Below are positions 17,530-26,448 of a stretch of 64,000 nt of DNA, piece after piece. The notes beneath the pieces are model-generated. The model was given only the letters and a program-made list of their open reading frames with translations. It was not told the DNA's origin and did not search any database. The stretch is taken from positions 434,001-498,000 of the forward strand of contig NZ_JAFCKJ010000001.1 in assembly GCF_018130465.1 (NCBI RefSeq). The letters run 5' to 3'. Every line of letters starts with the position of its first letter. Positions within the stretch are counted from its first letter, which is position 1. This DNA is from Bradyrhizobium canariense. Its GTDB lineage: Bacteria; Pseudomonadota; Alphaproteobacteria; Rhizobiales; Xanthobacteraceae. The translations under genes were made by a program, and so were the position numbers.

Positions 17530-18753
17530 ATGACGGCGGATAGCAACGTGACCGAGCCGATTGCCGCAGCCGGCACTTCGACGATTGTTGCGGACATCGC
17601 CATCGTCGGCGGCGGCCTTGCGGGATCGCTCGCGGCGGCGGTGCTTGCGCGGGCAGGGCATCGTGTTGCTCTCGTCGACAAGCGCGCGGTCTATCCGGAC
17701 GAGTTCCGGGTCGAGAAGATCGGCGGCCATCAGCTGGAGATGTTGTGCAAGCTGGGCTTCCTCAATGCGCTCGACGACGTGGCCTGCCGATATGATCAGG
17801 TGCTCAATATCAGGGAAGGCAAGGTGGTCGATGTCAGCGTCGGCCGGGCTTACGGACTTGCCTATGCCGATCTCGTCGCCATGGCGCGCAGCCAACTGCC
17901 TGGTCCGTCCAGCCTGATCGTCGACGAGGTCACTGCCGTCACCTGTAGCGACGATGTCCAGCATATCGAGCTCGCGTCCGGACGGCGCGTAACTGCACGC
18001 CTCGTCGTTCTGGCCACGGGCATGGCGGGCGTTCTCGGCTACAAGCTCGGCATCAAGCGGCGCGTGCTGGCCGAGCGCCATTCGGTTTCGTTCGGCTTCA
18101 CGATCGCCCGCTGGGACGATGCGCCGTTCGATTTCGAGGCGCTGACCTGTTACGGCGAGCGCACGGCGGACGGCATCGATTACCTCAGCCTGTTTCCCGT
18201 GCGTGCCGGCATGCGGGCGAACCTCTTCATGTTCCGCGACCCGACCGATCCGATCATGCGCGAGCTGCGCCGCGAACCGGAAGCGACAGTTTTGCGCCTG
18301 CTGCCGGGATTGCGGCCTTACCTCGGCGATTTCCACGTGACCGACCGGGTGCAGAATTGGGTGATGGACCTGTCCGTCGTGGAAGGACATCTCCAGCCCG
18401 GCGTCGTGCTCATCGGCGATGCGTTCCAGACCAATTGTCCGGCCGCCGGCACCGGCGTTGCCCGCCTGCTGGTCGACGTCGAGCGCCTTTGCACCGAATA
18501 TGCGCCGCGTTGGCTCGTGAGCGAGGGCATGAGCCAGGAGAAGATCTCGGAATTCTATTCCGATCCCGACAAGGTCGCGGCGGACCAGCAGTCACTGAAG
18601 ATGGCGCGCTTCCGGCAGGCCCTGACGTCCCGCAACGATATCGGCTGGGACGTGCGGCGGCGGCTGCACTTCCTGCGCCGCAGTATCACCCACCGCGTCG
18701 ATCAAATGCGGCCGGGCTGGCTCGCGCATGTTCGAAGCGCGCTGCGCGCCTGA
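17530..18753 (+). CDS. FAD-dependent oxidoreductase in the exopolysaccharide locus
   Basis: Flavoprotein of about 407 residues with a p-hydroxybenzoate-hydroxylase/geranylgeranyl-reductase type fold. The N-terminal FAD-binding motif is DIAIVGGGLAGSLAAAVLAR, the middle motif LVVLATGMAGVLGYKLG, and the second FAD motif VVLIGDAFQTNCPAAGTGVA, where the usual GDAAH/GDAxH is replaced by GDAFQ. ATG at 17530 is preceded by GGGAG; the longer reading from 17449 has no ribosome site. The enzyme stands alone between the flippase and acetyltransferase genes, so it may modify a sugar, lipid carrier or side group of the polymer, but the substrate is unknown. Similar proteins include tryptophan-halogenase-like and tetracycline-oxygenase-like groups. 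Confidence 0.8.
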   Translation: MTADSNVTEPIAAAGTSTIVADIAIVGGGLAGSLAAAVLARAGHRVALVDKRAVYPDEFRVEKIGGHQLEMLCKLGFLNALDDVACRYDQVLNIREGKVVDVSVGRAYGLAYADLVAMARSQLPGPSSLIVDEVTAVTCSDDVQHIELASGRRVTARLVVLATGMAGVLGYKLGIKRRVLAERHSVSFGFTIARWDDAPFDFEALTCYGERTADGIDYLSLFPVRAGMRANLFMFRDPTDPIMRELRREPEATVLRLLPGLRPYLGDFHVTDRVQNWVMDLSVVEGHLQPGVVLIGDAFQTNCPAAGTGVARLLVDVERLCTEYAPRWLVSEGMSQEKISEFYSDPDKVAADQQSLKMARFRQALTSRNDIGWDVRRRLHFLRRSITHRVDQMRPGWLAHVRSALRA

Positions 18754-18783
18754 GAGCCGCACCTGGCCGGCGCCTCGTGCCGG

Positions 18784-19920
18784 TCAGCGCGTGGGCGTCG
18801 AGGTGCGGGTCGGCAGGAGCCTGAACTCCGACATTCGCTTGGCAGCCAGTTTGAGCCAGGGGGCCTGTTTCAGCGCGAACAAGGAAATGGCGCCGGTGGT
18901 GCTGCCGGCCTGCGTCACCGCCCACATCGGCGAAGGCTGCGCGCCGAACAGTTTCTTGTAGGGCTCGTCACCGATGGTGAAATCGAGCATCTGATCCCCG
19001 CGCTCGATGCAATCCCGCGCCACCTGCTCGAACATCAGCGCGCCGAGGGACTGGCTCTTGTATCCGGCAATGTCGAAGGCGCTCATGATGACGAGGAAGC
19101 TGCCTTGATGGCAGAGACCGAGCACGGCGGCGATCACGTCGCCGTCCATCTTCATGGCATAGAGCCGGACAAAGGAGCCAAGACCGCGGTGCGCCACGTC
19201 GGAATAGAAGCCGTAATATTCGGGGCGCTGGAGCAGATCTCCGTCGCCTTGCGCCTGAAAGCGCGGACCGCGAAATTTCCGCATCACGTCCAGCGCGTCG
19301 AGGACGGAGGCGCTGTCGCTGCAGCATGAAAAACTCAGGTCGCCCTTCTTCTGGAGCTGGCGGGATTTTTTTGCGAGCTCTTTCTGGTAGGAACGGTCCA
19401 TCGCACTGGCGCGCCATTGCTCGAACGGCGCGACGAGAACGGTCGCGTAGGCATTGGAGTCCATCGCCACGCGGCGCGGCGTAGCCAGGAGGTTCTCGAT
19501 CGGAAGCCGTCCGTCCGGCAGCTTGGTCACTCGGAGCAGATCGAACGGGCGGACGAGGCACCGAATCTCCGCGCACGCGCTCTCGTCCTTGAGCAGCTCG
19601 GAAAATACCTGCGGGCTGCACACCGGCGCCAGATAATCGGAAACGCGGAGGTCGGCGAACTCGACGGTCCGTATCGGACCGCGCCGGAGCCGCAGCAAGG
19701 GCAGCACCATCGCAAGGGTGCCCGTCGCGCGGCGGCGGACGACGACGACCAGGGGAGTTGCGCCTGCATGAGACGCGAGCCTGCCGTAGAGGCTATCCAG
19801 CCAGAGCGGATGCTGGAACGCGGTGGCGGCCGAGTTGTCGAACAGCTCCGCGTAGTCCGGCGACAGGAAGTCGAATCCCTGCTCGATGGCGATGTCGAAC
19901 GTGTTGCTAGCTCTGTTCAT
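18784..19920 (-). CDS. CelD/BcsL-type GNAT acetyltransferase
   Basis: Member of the BcsL/CelD (FemAB-like GNAT) acyltransferase family seen in cellulose and exopolysaccharide loci; likely acylates a precursor sugar or glycolipid. About 378 residues. Supporting segments are FQHPLWLDSLYGRLASHAG (family N-terminus), DRSYQKELAKKSRQLQKKGD (the conserved basic helix) and the GNAT core RLYAMKMDGDVIAAVLGLCH with YKSQSLGALMFEQVARDCIE and LDFTIGDEPYKKLFG. The ATG at 19920 is the likely start; a TTG two codons earlier is also open. It is convergent with the FAD gene (30 bp) and divergent from the polymerase gene (226 bp). Confidence 0.87.
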   Translation of the reverse strand: MNRASNTFDIAIEQGFDFLSPDYAELFDNSAATAFQHPLWLDSLYGRLASHAGATPLVVVVRRRATGTLAMVLPLLRLRRGPIRTVEFADLRVSDYLAPVCSPQVFSELLKDESACAEIRCLVRPFDLLRVTKLPDGRLPIENLLATPRRVAMDSNAYATVLVAPFEQWRASAMDRSYQKELAKKSRQLQKKGDLSFSCCSDSASVLDALDVMRKFRGPRFQAQGDGDLLQRPEYYGFYSDVAHRGLGSFVRLYAMKMDGDVIAAVLGLCHQGSFLVIMSAFDIAGYKSQSLGALMFEQVARDCIERGDQMLDFTIGDEPYKKLFGAQPSPMWAVTQAGSTTGAISLFALKQAPWLKLAAKRMSEFRLLPTRTSTPTR

Positions 19921-20146
19921 GCACAACCAGGGAAACCGGATAGCTCGGGACGGTGGATCGAGCCGGACCTGCGCTTTATAGCAGGGTCGTTACGGGCGAG
20001 ACACCGGCGGCGTGTGATTTGCATTAATGCCTCGAGCAAGGCCCATATCGTTACCAAACCGTTAAATTTCGCGCCCGAGCGGCTCGCGGCGGTAGAGATC
20101 GACCTTCGCTAGCAAATTATTAACCGCGCTTAAGGAAGGTCATCTC

Positions 20147-21457
20147 ATGGCCAGTCTGCAGACCGAGGTGGATTCCGGGGCACCCGGGAGCGCGATCTGG
20201 ACGACGCGCAGCGTTGGCGTTGAGAAGATTGCCAGGGCCGCGATCAGCTGTTCGATCACCATCAACGTGGTCGCTTCGATGGGCATCTTCAACGCCGCGC
20301 TACTGCCGGCGGAACTCAGCTTTCTGCAACAGGCCGTCGCGCTTCTGATGTGGGCTGTGCTCATCTACGCAAGTGCATTCGTGCAGCCGCGCCTGCGGTT
20401 ACAGGTCAATCTCGATCTGGTGGCGCTGATCGCGTTCTACGCCTTCGCAATTGTCTCGGTGTTCTGGTCCAGCCTGAGCGTCGCCGCGATCATGAAGAGT
20501 GCGGCGCTTGCGATGACGACGTTCGGCGCATTTTGCCTCGTCACGCGCGTCGACCTGGACGAGATCGTGAGAGCCACGGCCCTTGGGCTCTTCATATTGG
20601 TCGCCGCGTCGGCTGTCTGCGCGGTTGCGGTACCCGACATCGGGATCGACCACAGCTGGATGCACAACGGTCAATGGCAGGGCGTCTACGAATCGAAGCA
20701 GACGCTCGGCTTCGTCGGCGCGTATCTGATGTTCCTGGCCTGCTATCGAAAGATGACGGGGCAGGGGTGGCTGGCCTTCCTCGTCGTATTCCTGCTGGCG
20801 TCGACCTGCGTGCTCGCGTCGGAATCGCGCGGCGCCGGCGCTGTCGCGCTGGCCGCCTGCGCCATGCTCGTGACCTCGATGTGGTCGATCGGCTGCATGA
20901 GGCTCTATGCGCTCCTGCCGTTCATCATGTGCATTCTGGCCGGCCTTCTGATCCTGTATTTTTATGCGACGGGATATGACGCCATCCATATCGGCGACGC
21001 GAGTATCGATTTCACCGAACGGACCTTCATCTGGCACTACGCCATAAGCCATTTCAACGATGCGCCGCTGCTCGGCTTCGGCATCAACGGCTTCTGGACG
21101 ATCCCGTCGATCTACGATTATTTCGAGCAGAACCACGGCTGGGTCCTCGACAATTATCACAGCGGCTACATCGCGATCCTGATGGAAACCGGATTTCTGG
21201 GGTACACGCTCTTTGCCGCGAGCGTCTTCCTGTTCTCGCACAAGATCCTCCATCTGATTTCCGCTCGCACGATCGACCGGTCGCATTGTGCCCTCATCAT
21301 CGGATTTGTCGTCCTCAGCTTTCAGACCAATTTTACCGAGACGACATTCCTTCGCTCGACGATGTTCACATCGGTGCTGCTGGTAGGGCTTTTCTTCGCG
21401 ACGTGCAGACCGGTGCGACCGACGGAATTCCAGTCTTTGCGATTGGAAGCAGCATGA
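20147..21457 (+). CDS. Wzy/O-antigen-ligase-family polysaccharide polymerase
   Basis: Integral membrane protein of 436 residues with ten or more predicted helices and the large periplasmic loop of the Wzy_C/O-antigen ligase family. Motifs include VALIAFYAFAIVSVFWSSLS in the N-terminal half, QGVYESKQTLGFVGAYLMFL, and SHFNDAPLLGFGINGFW with DNYHSGYIAILMETGFLG, where the conserved histidine of the family sits (HSGY). It would join flipped repeat units in the periplasm. ATG follows AAGGAAGG. The last codons overlap the GH5 gene start as ATGA, so glucanase and polymerase levels are coupled. Confidence 0.9.
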   Translation: MASLQTEVDSGAPGSAIWTTRSVGVEKIARAAISCSITINVVASMGIFNAALLPAELSFLQQAVALLMWAVLIYASAFVQPRLRLQVNLDLVALIAFYAFAIVSVFWSSLSVAAIMKSAALAMTTFGAFCLVTRVDLDEIVRATALGLFILVAASAVCAVAVPDIGIDHSWMHNGQWQGVYESKQTLGFVGAYLMFLACYRKMTGQGWLAFLVVFLLASTCVLASESRGAGAVALAACAMLVTSMWSIGCMRLYALLPFIMCILAGLLILYFYATGYDAIHIGDASIDFTERTFIWHYAISHFNDAPLLGFGINGFWTIPSIYDYFEQNHGWVLDNYHSGYIAILMETGFLGYTLFAASVFLFSHKILHLISARTIDRSHCALIIGFVVLSFQTNFTETTFLRSTMFTSVLLVGLFFATCRPVRPTEFQSLRLEAA

Positions 21458-22479
21458 CCGCCATGCGCGCTCGTTGGCCGAGACGCTTCAATCTTGCGGC
21501 GGCGGCGGTTTTCCTTACATCGCTGTTCTCCCACGCCCGCGCGGCCGAGCAGGCCGCCTCCCGTGACACGCCAAAACTGGGTCACGGTATCAACATTCTC
21601 GGCTACGATGGAATCTGGGAAGGCGGCCAGAACGCGCCGTTTCGCCTGGACAATTTGACCACGATCAAGAAGGCAGGGTTCGCGCACGTCAGGATCAATT
21701 TCTTCGGCTTCAAGTTCATGGGCCCGGGGAATGTCCTGGACGAGATCGTCCTGCGGCGGCTCGACGCCGTCATCGAGGACGTTCTGGCGAGGAAACTCGT
21801 TCCGATCGTCGACGAGCACGATACCCACCTTTGCCAGCGCGACGTTTCCGAATGCGCCGAGAAGCTCAAGGCGTTCTGGCGGCAGATCGCCGAGCGTTAT
21901 GCCGGCAAATATCCGGCGCTCGTCTTCGAGGTGTTGAACGAGCCTGGTGGAGAAATGACGTCCGCCAGCTGGAATTCGCTGCTCAATGAATGTCTCGGCA
22001 TCATCCGCCGCACCAATCCCGAACGGCCGGTCATCGCCGCCGTTCTCAACACCGATGAGATCCCTGTCGACGAGCTGGCTCTGCCGGCCGACGACAGGCA
22101 CCTCATCGTCACGTTTCACTATTACGCGCCGATACGGTTCACCCATCAGGGCGCGCCGTGGTCTCCAACGTTCTCGCGGATCGGGCCCCTGGACTGGGGC
22201 AGCCCGGACGACGAAGCGAAGGCTGCCGCCGATTTCAAGAAGATGAGCGCCTGGGCGGAGAAAGAGAAGCGCCCGGTTTATCTCGGCGAGTTCGGAGTGT
22301 ACGAGCGCGCGCCAACCGACGCTCGCCAGCGATATTTGTCGTTCGTGGCGAGAAGCGCCGACAGACTTGGCTGGGCATGGGCCTACTGGCAGTTCGATCA
22401 CGACTTCGCAGCCTTCGACAGCGCCCGTCAGGCCTGGAAGCCGGACATCCTGCGCGCCCTGATGCCGACGACGCGTTGA
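21454..22479 (+). CDS. Secreted glycoside hydrolase family 5 (endoglucanase-like)
   Basis: Exported beta-glucanase of 341 residues. A signal peptide is visible (arginine-rich start, then NLAAAAVFLTSLFSHARA). The mature protein has the GH5 barrel with catalytic acid/base in VFEVLNEPGGE (N162-E163) and nucleophile in PVYLGEFGVYE (E279), plus HYYAP after strand 6. The start ATG at 21454 overlaps the polymerase stop by 4 bp (ATGA), so a longer reading from 21286 is rejected. Like BcsZ or ExoK in other loci it probably trims or edits the nascent polymer; attack on plant cell walls is an alternative. Confidence 0.92.
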   Translation: MTAMRARWPRRFNLAAAAVFLTSLFSHARAAEQAASRDTPKLGHGINILGYDGIWEGGQNAPFRLDNLTTIKKAGFAHVRINFFGFKFMGPGNVLDEIVLRRLDAVIEDVLARKLVPIVDEHDTHLCQRDVSECAEKLKAFWRQIAERYAGKYPALVFEVLNEPGGEMTSASWNSLLNECLGIIRRTNPERPVIAAVLNTDEIPVDELALPADDRHLIVTFHYYAPIRFTHQGAPWSPTFSRIGPLDWGSPDDEAKAAADFKKMSAWAEKEKRPVYLGEFGVYERAPTDARQRYLSFVARSADRLGWAWAYWQFDHDFAAFDSARQAWKPDILRALMPTTR

Positions 22480-23200
22480 CGCCGCGCCCTCGGGCCCGCT
22501 CGCGTCGCGGAAGGAGTGTCGGGCCGGGACCCGTCGGGCAAAACACCCGTCATCCCGTCAACCCCTCTCGGCAAAAATATTCCACTTTACCGAAATTCGG
22601 AAATGGCGTATGTGTCGCCCATCCCGGCTCACCCAAGAGGGGCGATCATGTGTCGTCACTGTCGCGAGCCGGGCTTGCGGTGGACGCGATAGCGTTCGGG
22701 CGCGACAAGTTAAGGGCAGGGCGGATTGCTCTCCGTGAGCCCGAAACTTCGTGCCGACGAGCGGCGCTGTCAGGTTCGTCTCGCCAGCATTCTTCCGGCA
22801 ACGTCGACAACGCCAGAGGATAATGCTGCGAACAAGCGAGCCGTGCGTACGGCAAAACCGTGTGGTCCTGGCCGTCGTTGCTACGGTCAAGCCTTGGCGG
22901 ATGCGGCACTTGCGTCAACCGGCGCGATGTCGGCGACTTTCGCTGGGGCGAGGGAGGCCAGAACGAACTCGGCTCCCGGGAGAGCACGGCATAAGCCGTC
23001 CAACCACTGCGCAGGGAAGGCCGTGTGTTAGGCTACACCTGTATGCTGCTGTGCGGTTTTCTCTGCGCTACATTCGCGCAGCGGACCGCGGGTGCCAGCC
23101 GGCACCCGGCCTTCCCTGCGCCCTCTTGGACAAGAGGGTTGGAGCGACGAAGCAAAACTCGGGCGAACGCGCCGCGAGGATGAAAAGGTGTGTCTGGAAG

Positions 23201-23288
23201 GCGTAGGATGGGTAGAGCACTTGCGAAACCCATCGGCCATTTACGCGAAGAGAGGTGATGGGTTTCGCTTCGCTCTACCCATCCTACG
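23201..23288. repeat. Palindromic repeat, family 1
   Basis: Long imperfect inverted repeat. The left arm (23202-23234) begins CGTAGGATGGGTAGAGC and ends GCGAAACCCATC; the right arm (23257-23288) is its reverse complement except for a few bases in the middle. Transcripts would fold into a stem of about 30 bp with a loop of about 22 nt. It matches a repeat that is widespread in Bradyrhizobium and other proteobacteria. Confidence 0.85.
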
Positions 23289-23347
23289 AGTGCACGTAAG
23301 ATGCCTGTTGGACAATGACGCTTTGAGAGAGTGTGCGCCACACTTCG

Positions 23348-23409
23348 CTCTCGTGCCCCGGACGCGGCGCAGCGCCCTTGCGGTGCGCTGCAGAGCCGGG
23401 ACACGAGAG
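23348..23409. repeat. Palindromic repeat, family 2
   Basis: Inverted repeat with arms beginning CTCTCGTGCCCCGG (23348-23361) and ending CCGGGACACGAGAG (23396-23409); the interior GCGGCGCAGCGC / GCGCTGCAG also pairs. It lies immediately downstream of the minus-strand regulator stop at 23424 and could end its transcript. Confidence 0.8.
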
Positions 23410-23423
23410 GCCCCGAGCCCGCG

Positions 23424-26264
23424 TCATAATGTCTGCAACAACTTGTCGGCGGCTCTGATGTCCGCTGTCTCCGAGCCCTCGGCAAAGCCTTCGTATGCAG
23501 ATTGAAGCCACCGTTTCGCTTCCTCGCGCCGGCCGCGTTCGGCAAGCAACCCGGCGAGATCGATCGCGGTCCGCAGCTCCCAGGCTTTTGCGCCTTTGCG
23601 GCGGCTCAAATCCAGGGATTGCATGAAGCGGGTTTCTGCTTGATCAGCCGCGGGCTGCGGCCTCGCGAGGAGAACCCTGCCCTTCATGCGCAGCAGCTCG
23701 GGCATGTACAGATGATCGCCGCCTTGCTCGACGAGGCGGATCGCGTCGTCGATCAGGCACGCACTCCGCTCGATCTGCCCAAGCGCCATCAAGCCCTGAA
23801 CTAGTGCGATGTTGAACGTCGTGGTGAGCAGCTCGTAGCCGGCCTCGTGGAGCTCACGCAGACACGCCCCGATCGTCTCGACGCCATCGGCGGCATGGCC
23901 GCGCCGGATCGCCAGTTCGCCTTTGACGCCGCGGCCGACCGCCAGATAAGGGCCCATGGAGCGCGACTCGGCATGGGCGATGAAGCGGTCGATGTTCTCC
24001 TCTGCGCCATCGAGGTCTCCGCTCCAGAGATCGATCGAGACCGCCCAGATCAACGCAATGCAGAGCGTGATCGGATGGTCCATCTGCGCGGCCTCGATCA
24101 CCGTCTGCCGGGCCAGTTGCAGCGCATCCGCGGGGCGGCCCTGCAACCAAAACTCGCGCGCGAGCGAGATGCCGGCCCGGTTGCGGTGATCGAAGCCGTA
24201 GACCGTGCTGATCCGTTCCGTGCCCGGCCCGTGCCATGCGGCCTCCAGCATCGTCAACGCGTCGCGATGCTCGCCGGCAAGATGCAAGGAGACACCGAGG
24301 AGCGAATGGGCGAGGGCGAGGGAGGCGGCATCGCCGAGTGTTCCGGCGACCGTGAGGCTCTGCTGCGCATAGCCGAGCGCGGCGTCGAACTGTCCCATCC
24401 GCTCGTGGAAGATATGCATGCGGCCGAGCAGCTGGAGCTGGTTCGGCGCGTCGCCGCGCGCCTCGGCGATCGCAAGGCTCCGGCTCAAGGCGGCACGCGC
24501 CGCTTCGCTGCCGCCGCGCGTGAACATCAAGGTCAGTCCGAGCGCGGCCTGGAGGTGCATTTCCTCGGCGCCGCCGCGCGAGGACGGATCGATCGCAAGC
24601 AGCGCGCGTTCAGACCAGCGCCGGCACTCGACCAGCAGCGACATCGCGAGAAAAATTGGCGCTGCAGCTGCGGCCAGTGCAATGCCGATGTTGGCTTCGC
24701 CGTCCGTGCCAAAACACCAGTCCAGTGCGGCGCGCACGTTGTGAAGCGCGGAGAAGTGGATCGCGCGCTCGTCGGCGCTCGGCACCGTGGCCCATGTCGT
24801 GCCGGCCTGCTGCAGCCATCGCCGGTAATAGGTCGCGTGGCGGGCGGCGAGCGCCGCGTCGTTGGGCTCGATCTCGAGCAGATAGGCGCGCGTCGTGTCG
24901 AGCAGACGGTAGCGCATCATGGCGCCGATCGGCCGCGCCGCGACCATCGACTTGGCCACCAGGCCGTCGATGGCGTCGAACAGGCGGGAGCGGTCGACGC
25001 GTTCGTCCGGCACGATCTCGAGTGCGGCGTCGATGGTGAAGTGACCGGCGAAGACCGCGAGCCTGCGCAGCACGAGACGCTCGATGTCGGACAGGAGCCC
25101 GTAGCTCCAGGCCAGCGTCGCCTGCAACGTCTTCTGTCGCGGCGGCGCCGTGCGCTGGCCCTGCCAGAGCAAATTGAGGCGCTCGTCGAGCAATGCAGCG
25201 GTTTGCTCCAGGCCGTAGGCTTCGACCCGGCCGGCGGCGAGTTCGATCGCCAGTGCCATGCCGTCGAGCTTGCGGCAGATGCCGGCGACGATTGCGGCAT
25301 TGGCGTCGTCGAGCGCGATCTGTGCGCCGCCGGCCGCCGCACGTTCGAGGAAGAGTTGAAGCGCGGGATAAGTCTGCGCCGCGGCTGCCGTCAGCCCGGG
25401 ATTGTCGGGCGGAACCGCGAGCGGCGCCAACCGATAGACCTGCTCGCCCTCGACCCGCAGGGCTTCGCGGCTCGTTGCCAGGATATGGACATGCGGTGCG
25501 GCGTGGAAGATCTCGGCGGCCAGCGGCGCTGCGGCTGCGATGACGTGTTCGCAATTGTCGAGGATCAGCAGCATCCGCTTGTCCCGGAGATGCGCGAGCA
25601 GCGCGGGCAGGGGATCGTCGGTTTGCGCCGGCAAGCCCAGCATCAGCAGGATCGAGGTGATCACGAGATCGGGATCGCTCAGCGCGGCAAGATCGACGAA
25701 ATGTGCGGCGTCGGAGAATGTCTCGAGCAGGTCGTGAGCGATGGCGACCGCAACGGCGGTCTTGCCGACACCGCCTGGGCCGGCGATCGTGACGAAGCGC
25801 GAGCCGATGAGCCTGTCGGAGACGGCGGCGACCGTATCGTCGCGCCCGACCATCCGTTGCAGCCGGTTCGGCAGTTTGACGGGCGGCAATTCCGTTCGCG
25901 GCGCGGTGCGCCGCTCTGCCGGGATCTTCACCTGCGAGATCGGCGCCACGAAGCAATAGCCGCGGCCGGAGAGTGTGGTGATGTAGCGGGCGCCGTCCTT
26001 GCCGTCGCCCAGGACTTTGCGGAGCGCTGCGACGTGAAAGCGCAGATTGGTGTCTTCGACTGTGACGCCGGGCCACACCAGGGCCATCAGATCAAACTTG
26101 CTGACGACCTGGTTCGGCCGCGACATCAGCGCGAGCAGCGTGTCGAAAGCCTTTGCACCGAGCGACAGCGCGACGCCATCGCGCGTCACGAGTCTTTCAT
26201 TTGGCGTCACGGTGAATGGCCCAAACGAGAGAGTTCCCGTTGCAGTGCCGGCCGGCTCGGTCAT
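23424..26264 (-). CDS. Winged-helix / NB-ARC-like ATPase / TPR transcriptional regulator
   Basis: Large cytoplasmic regulator of 946 residues. Residues about 10-110 are an OmpR-type winged helix (LSFGPFTVTPNERLV ... VVSKFDLMALVWPGVTVEDT ... LSGRGYCFVAPI). Next comes a STAND/AAA ATPase with Walker A TIAGPGGVGKTAVAVAIAHD, Walker B KRMLLILDNCEHV and sensor segment HILATSREALRVEGEQVYRL, then a helical TPR-like C-terminal half. Such STAND regulators bind ligand through the repeats and switch with ATP. The chosen ATG at 26264 begins MTEPAGTATGT and is preceded by AGGATT. It diverges from ohr across 199 bp that carry repeated TTGTGAG half-sites, so it likely controls ohr and the hydrolase. Confidence 0.9.
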   Translation of the reverse strand: MTEPAGTATGTLSFGPFTVTPNERLVTRDGVALSLGAKAFDTLLALMSRPNQVVSKFDLMALVWPGVTVEDTNLRFHVAALRKVLGDGKDGARYITTLSGRGYCFVAPISQVKIPAERRTAPRTELPPVKLPNRLQRMVGRDDTVAAVSDRLIGSRFVTIAGPGGVGKTAVAVAIAHDLLETFSDAAHFVDLAALSDPDLVITSILLMLGLPAQTDDPLPALLAHLRDKRMLLILDNCEHVIAAAAPLAAEIFHAAPHVHILATSREALRVEGEQVYRLAPLAVPPDNPGLTAAAAQTYPALQLFLERAAAGGAQIALDDANAAIVAGICRKLDGMALAIELAAGRVEAYGLEQTAALLDERLNLLWQGQRTAPPRQKTLQATLAWSYGLLSDIERLVLRRLAVFAGHFTIDAALEIVPDERVDRSRLFDAIDGLVAKSMVAARPIGAMMRYRLLDTTRAYLLEIEPNDAALAARHATYYRRWLQQAGTTWATVPSADERAIHFSALHNVRAALDWCFGTDGEANIGIALAAAAAPIFLAMSLLVECRRWSERALLAIDPSSRGGAEEMHLQAALGLTLMFTRGGSEAARAALSRSLAIAEARGDAPNQLQLLGRMHIFHERMGQFDAALGYAQQSLTVAGTLGDAASLALAHSLLGVSLHLAGEHRDALTMLEAAWHGPGTERISTVYGFDHRNRAGISLAREFWLQGRPADALQLARQTVIEAAQMDHPITLCIALIWAVSIDLWSGDLDGAEENIDRFIAHAESRSMGPYLAVGRGVKGELAIRRGHAADGVETIGACLRELHEAGYELLTTTFNIALVQGLMALGQIERSACLIDDAIRLVEQGGDHLYMPELLRMKGRVLLARPQPAADQAETRFMQSLDLSRRKGAKAWELRTAIDLAGLLAERGRREEAKRWLQSAYEGFAEGSETADIRAADKLLQTL

Positions 26265-26360
26265 GGCGGAATCCTGATCCTTTCGAAAGGACCGGATAGC
26301 CAGATGATCGCGATCCGGCAAGGTCGTCCCCTGCGTCGCGATCAGACCGCGGATGCAGGC

Positions 26361-26448
26361 CTTGTGAGGCGCGCGAGCCGAGACCTCACAACTTCTCACA
26401 AGTCCAAACGGGTGTCTCGCGGCAGCCGCTGCTAGTCAGTTGCGAGAC
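26361..26448. promoter_or_regulatory. Candidate operator between STAND regulator and ohr
   Basis: The divergent spacer holds CTTGTGAG (26361-26368) and its inverted copy CTCACAAG (26395-26402), with a further CTCACAA at 26385-26391. Nearer ohr is a second inverted pair, GTCTCGC (26414-26420) and GCGAGAC (26442-26448). Three half-sites of one motif in 42 bp suggest a regulator-binding region. Confidence 0.5.

Larger units (their letters stand above)
22480..23423. repeat. Gene-free repeat-rich block (dispersed Bradyrhizobium-type repeats)
   Basis: No convincing gene in 944 bp. The stretch from about 22565 to 23200 resembles, from memory, a long sequence that recurs between genes in Bradyrhizobium genomes and yields many spurious annotated ORFs. 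It includes a segment near 22850-22900 and another near 22980-23110 with the inverted motif GGTGCCAGCCGGCACC (23089-23104). Two strong palindromic units follow at 23201-23288 and 23348-23409. The block separates the polysaccharide locus from the next regulator gene. Confidence 0.65.

Noticed and set aside
20030-20146. CtrA-type sites (TTAA-N7-TTAA) ahead of the polymerase gene
   Set aside because: The nearest matches have a 6-bp spacer or a mismatch; not good enough to call.
22751-23545. Open frames with GWVERSETH-like translations
   Set aside because: These are translations of palindromic repeats and appear as spurious proteins in many genomes.
23847-26435. Plus-strand open frame of 862 codons
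   Set aside because: Antisense of the STAND regulator; no recognisable protein.
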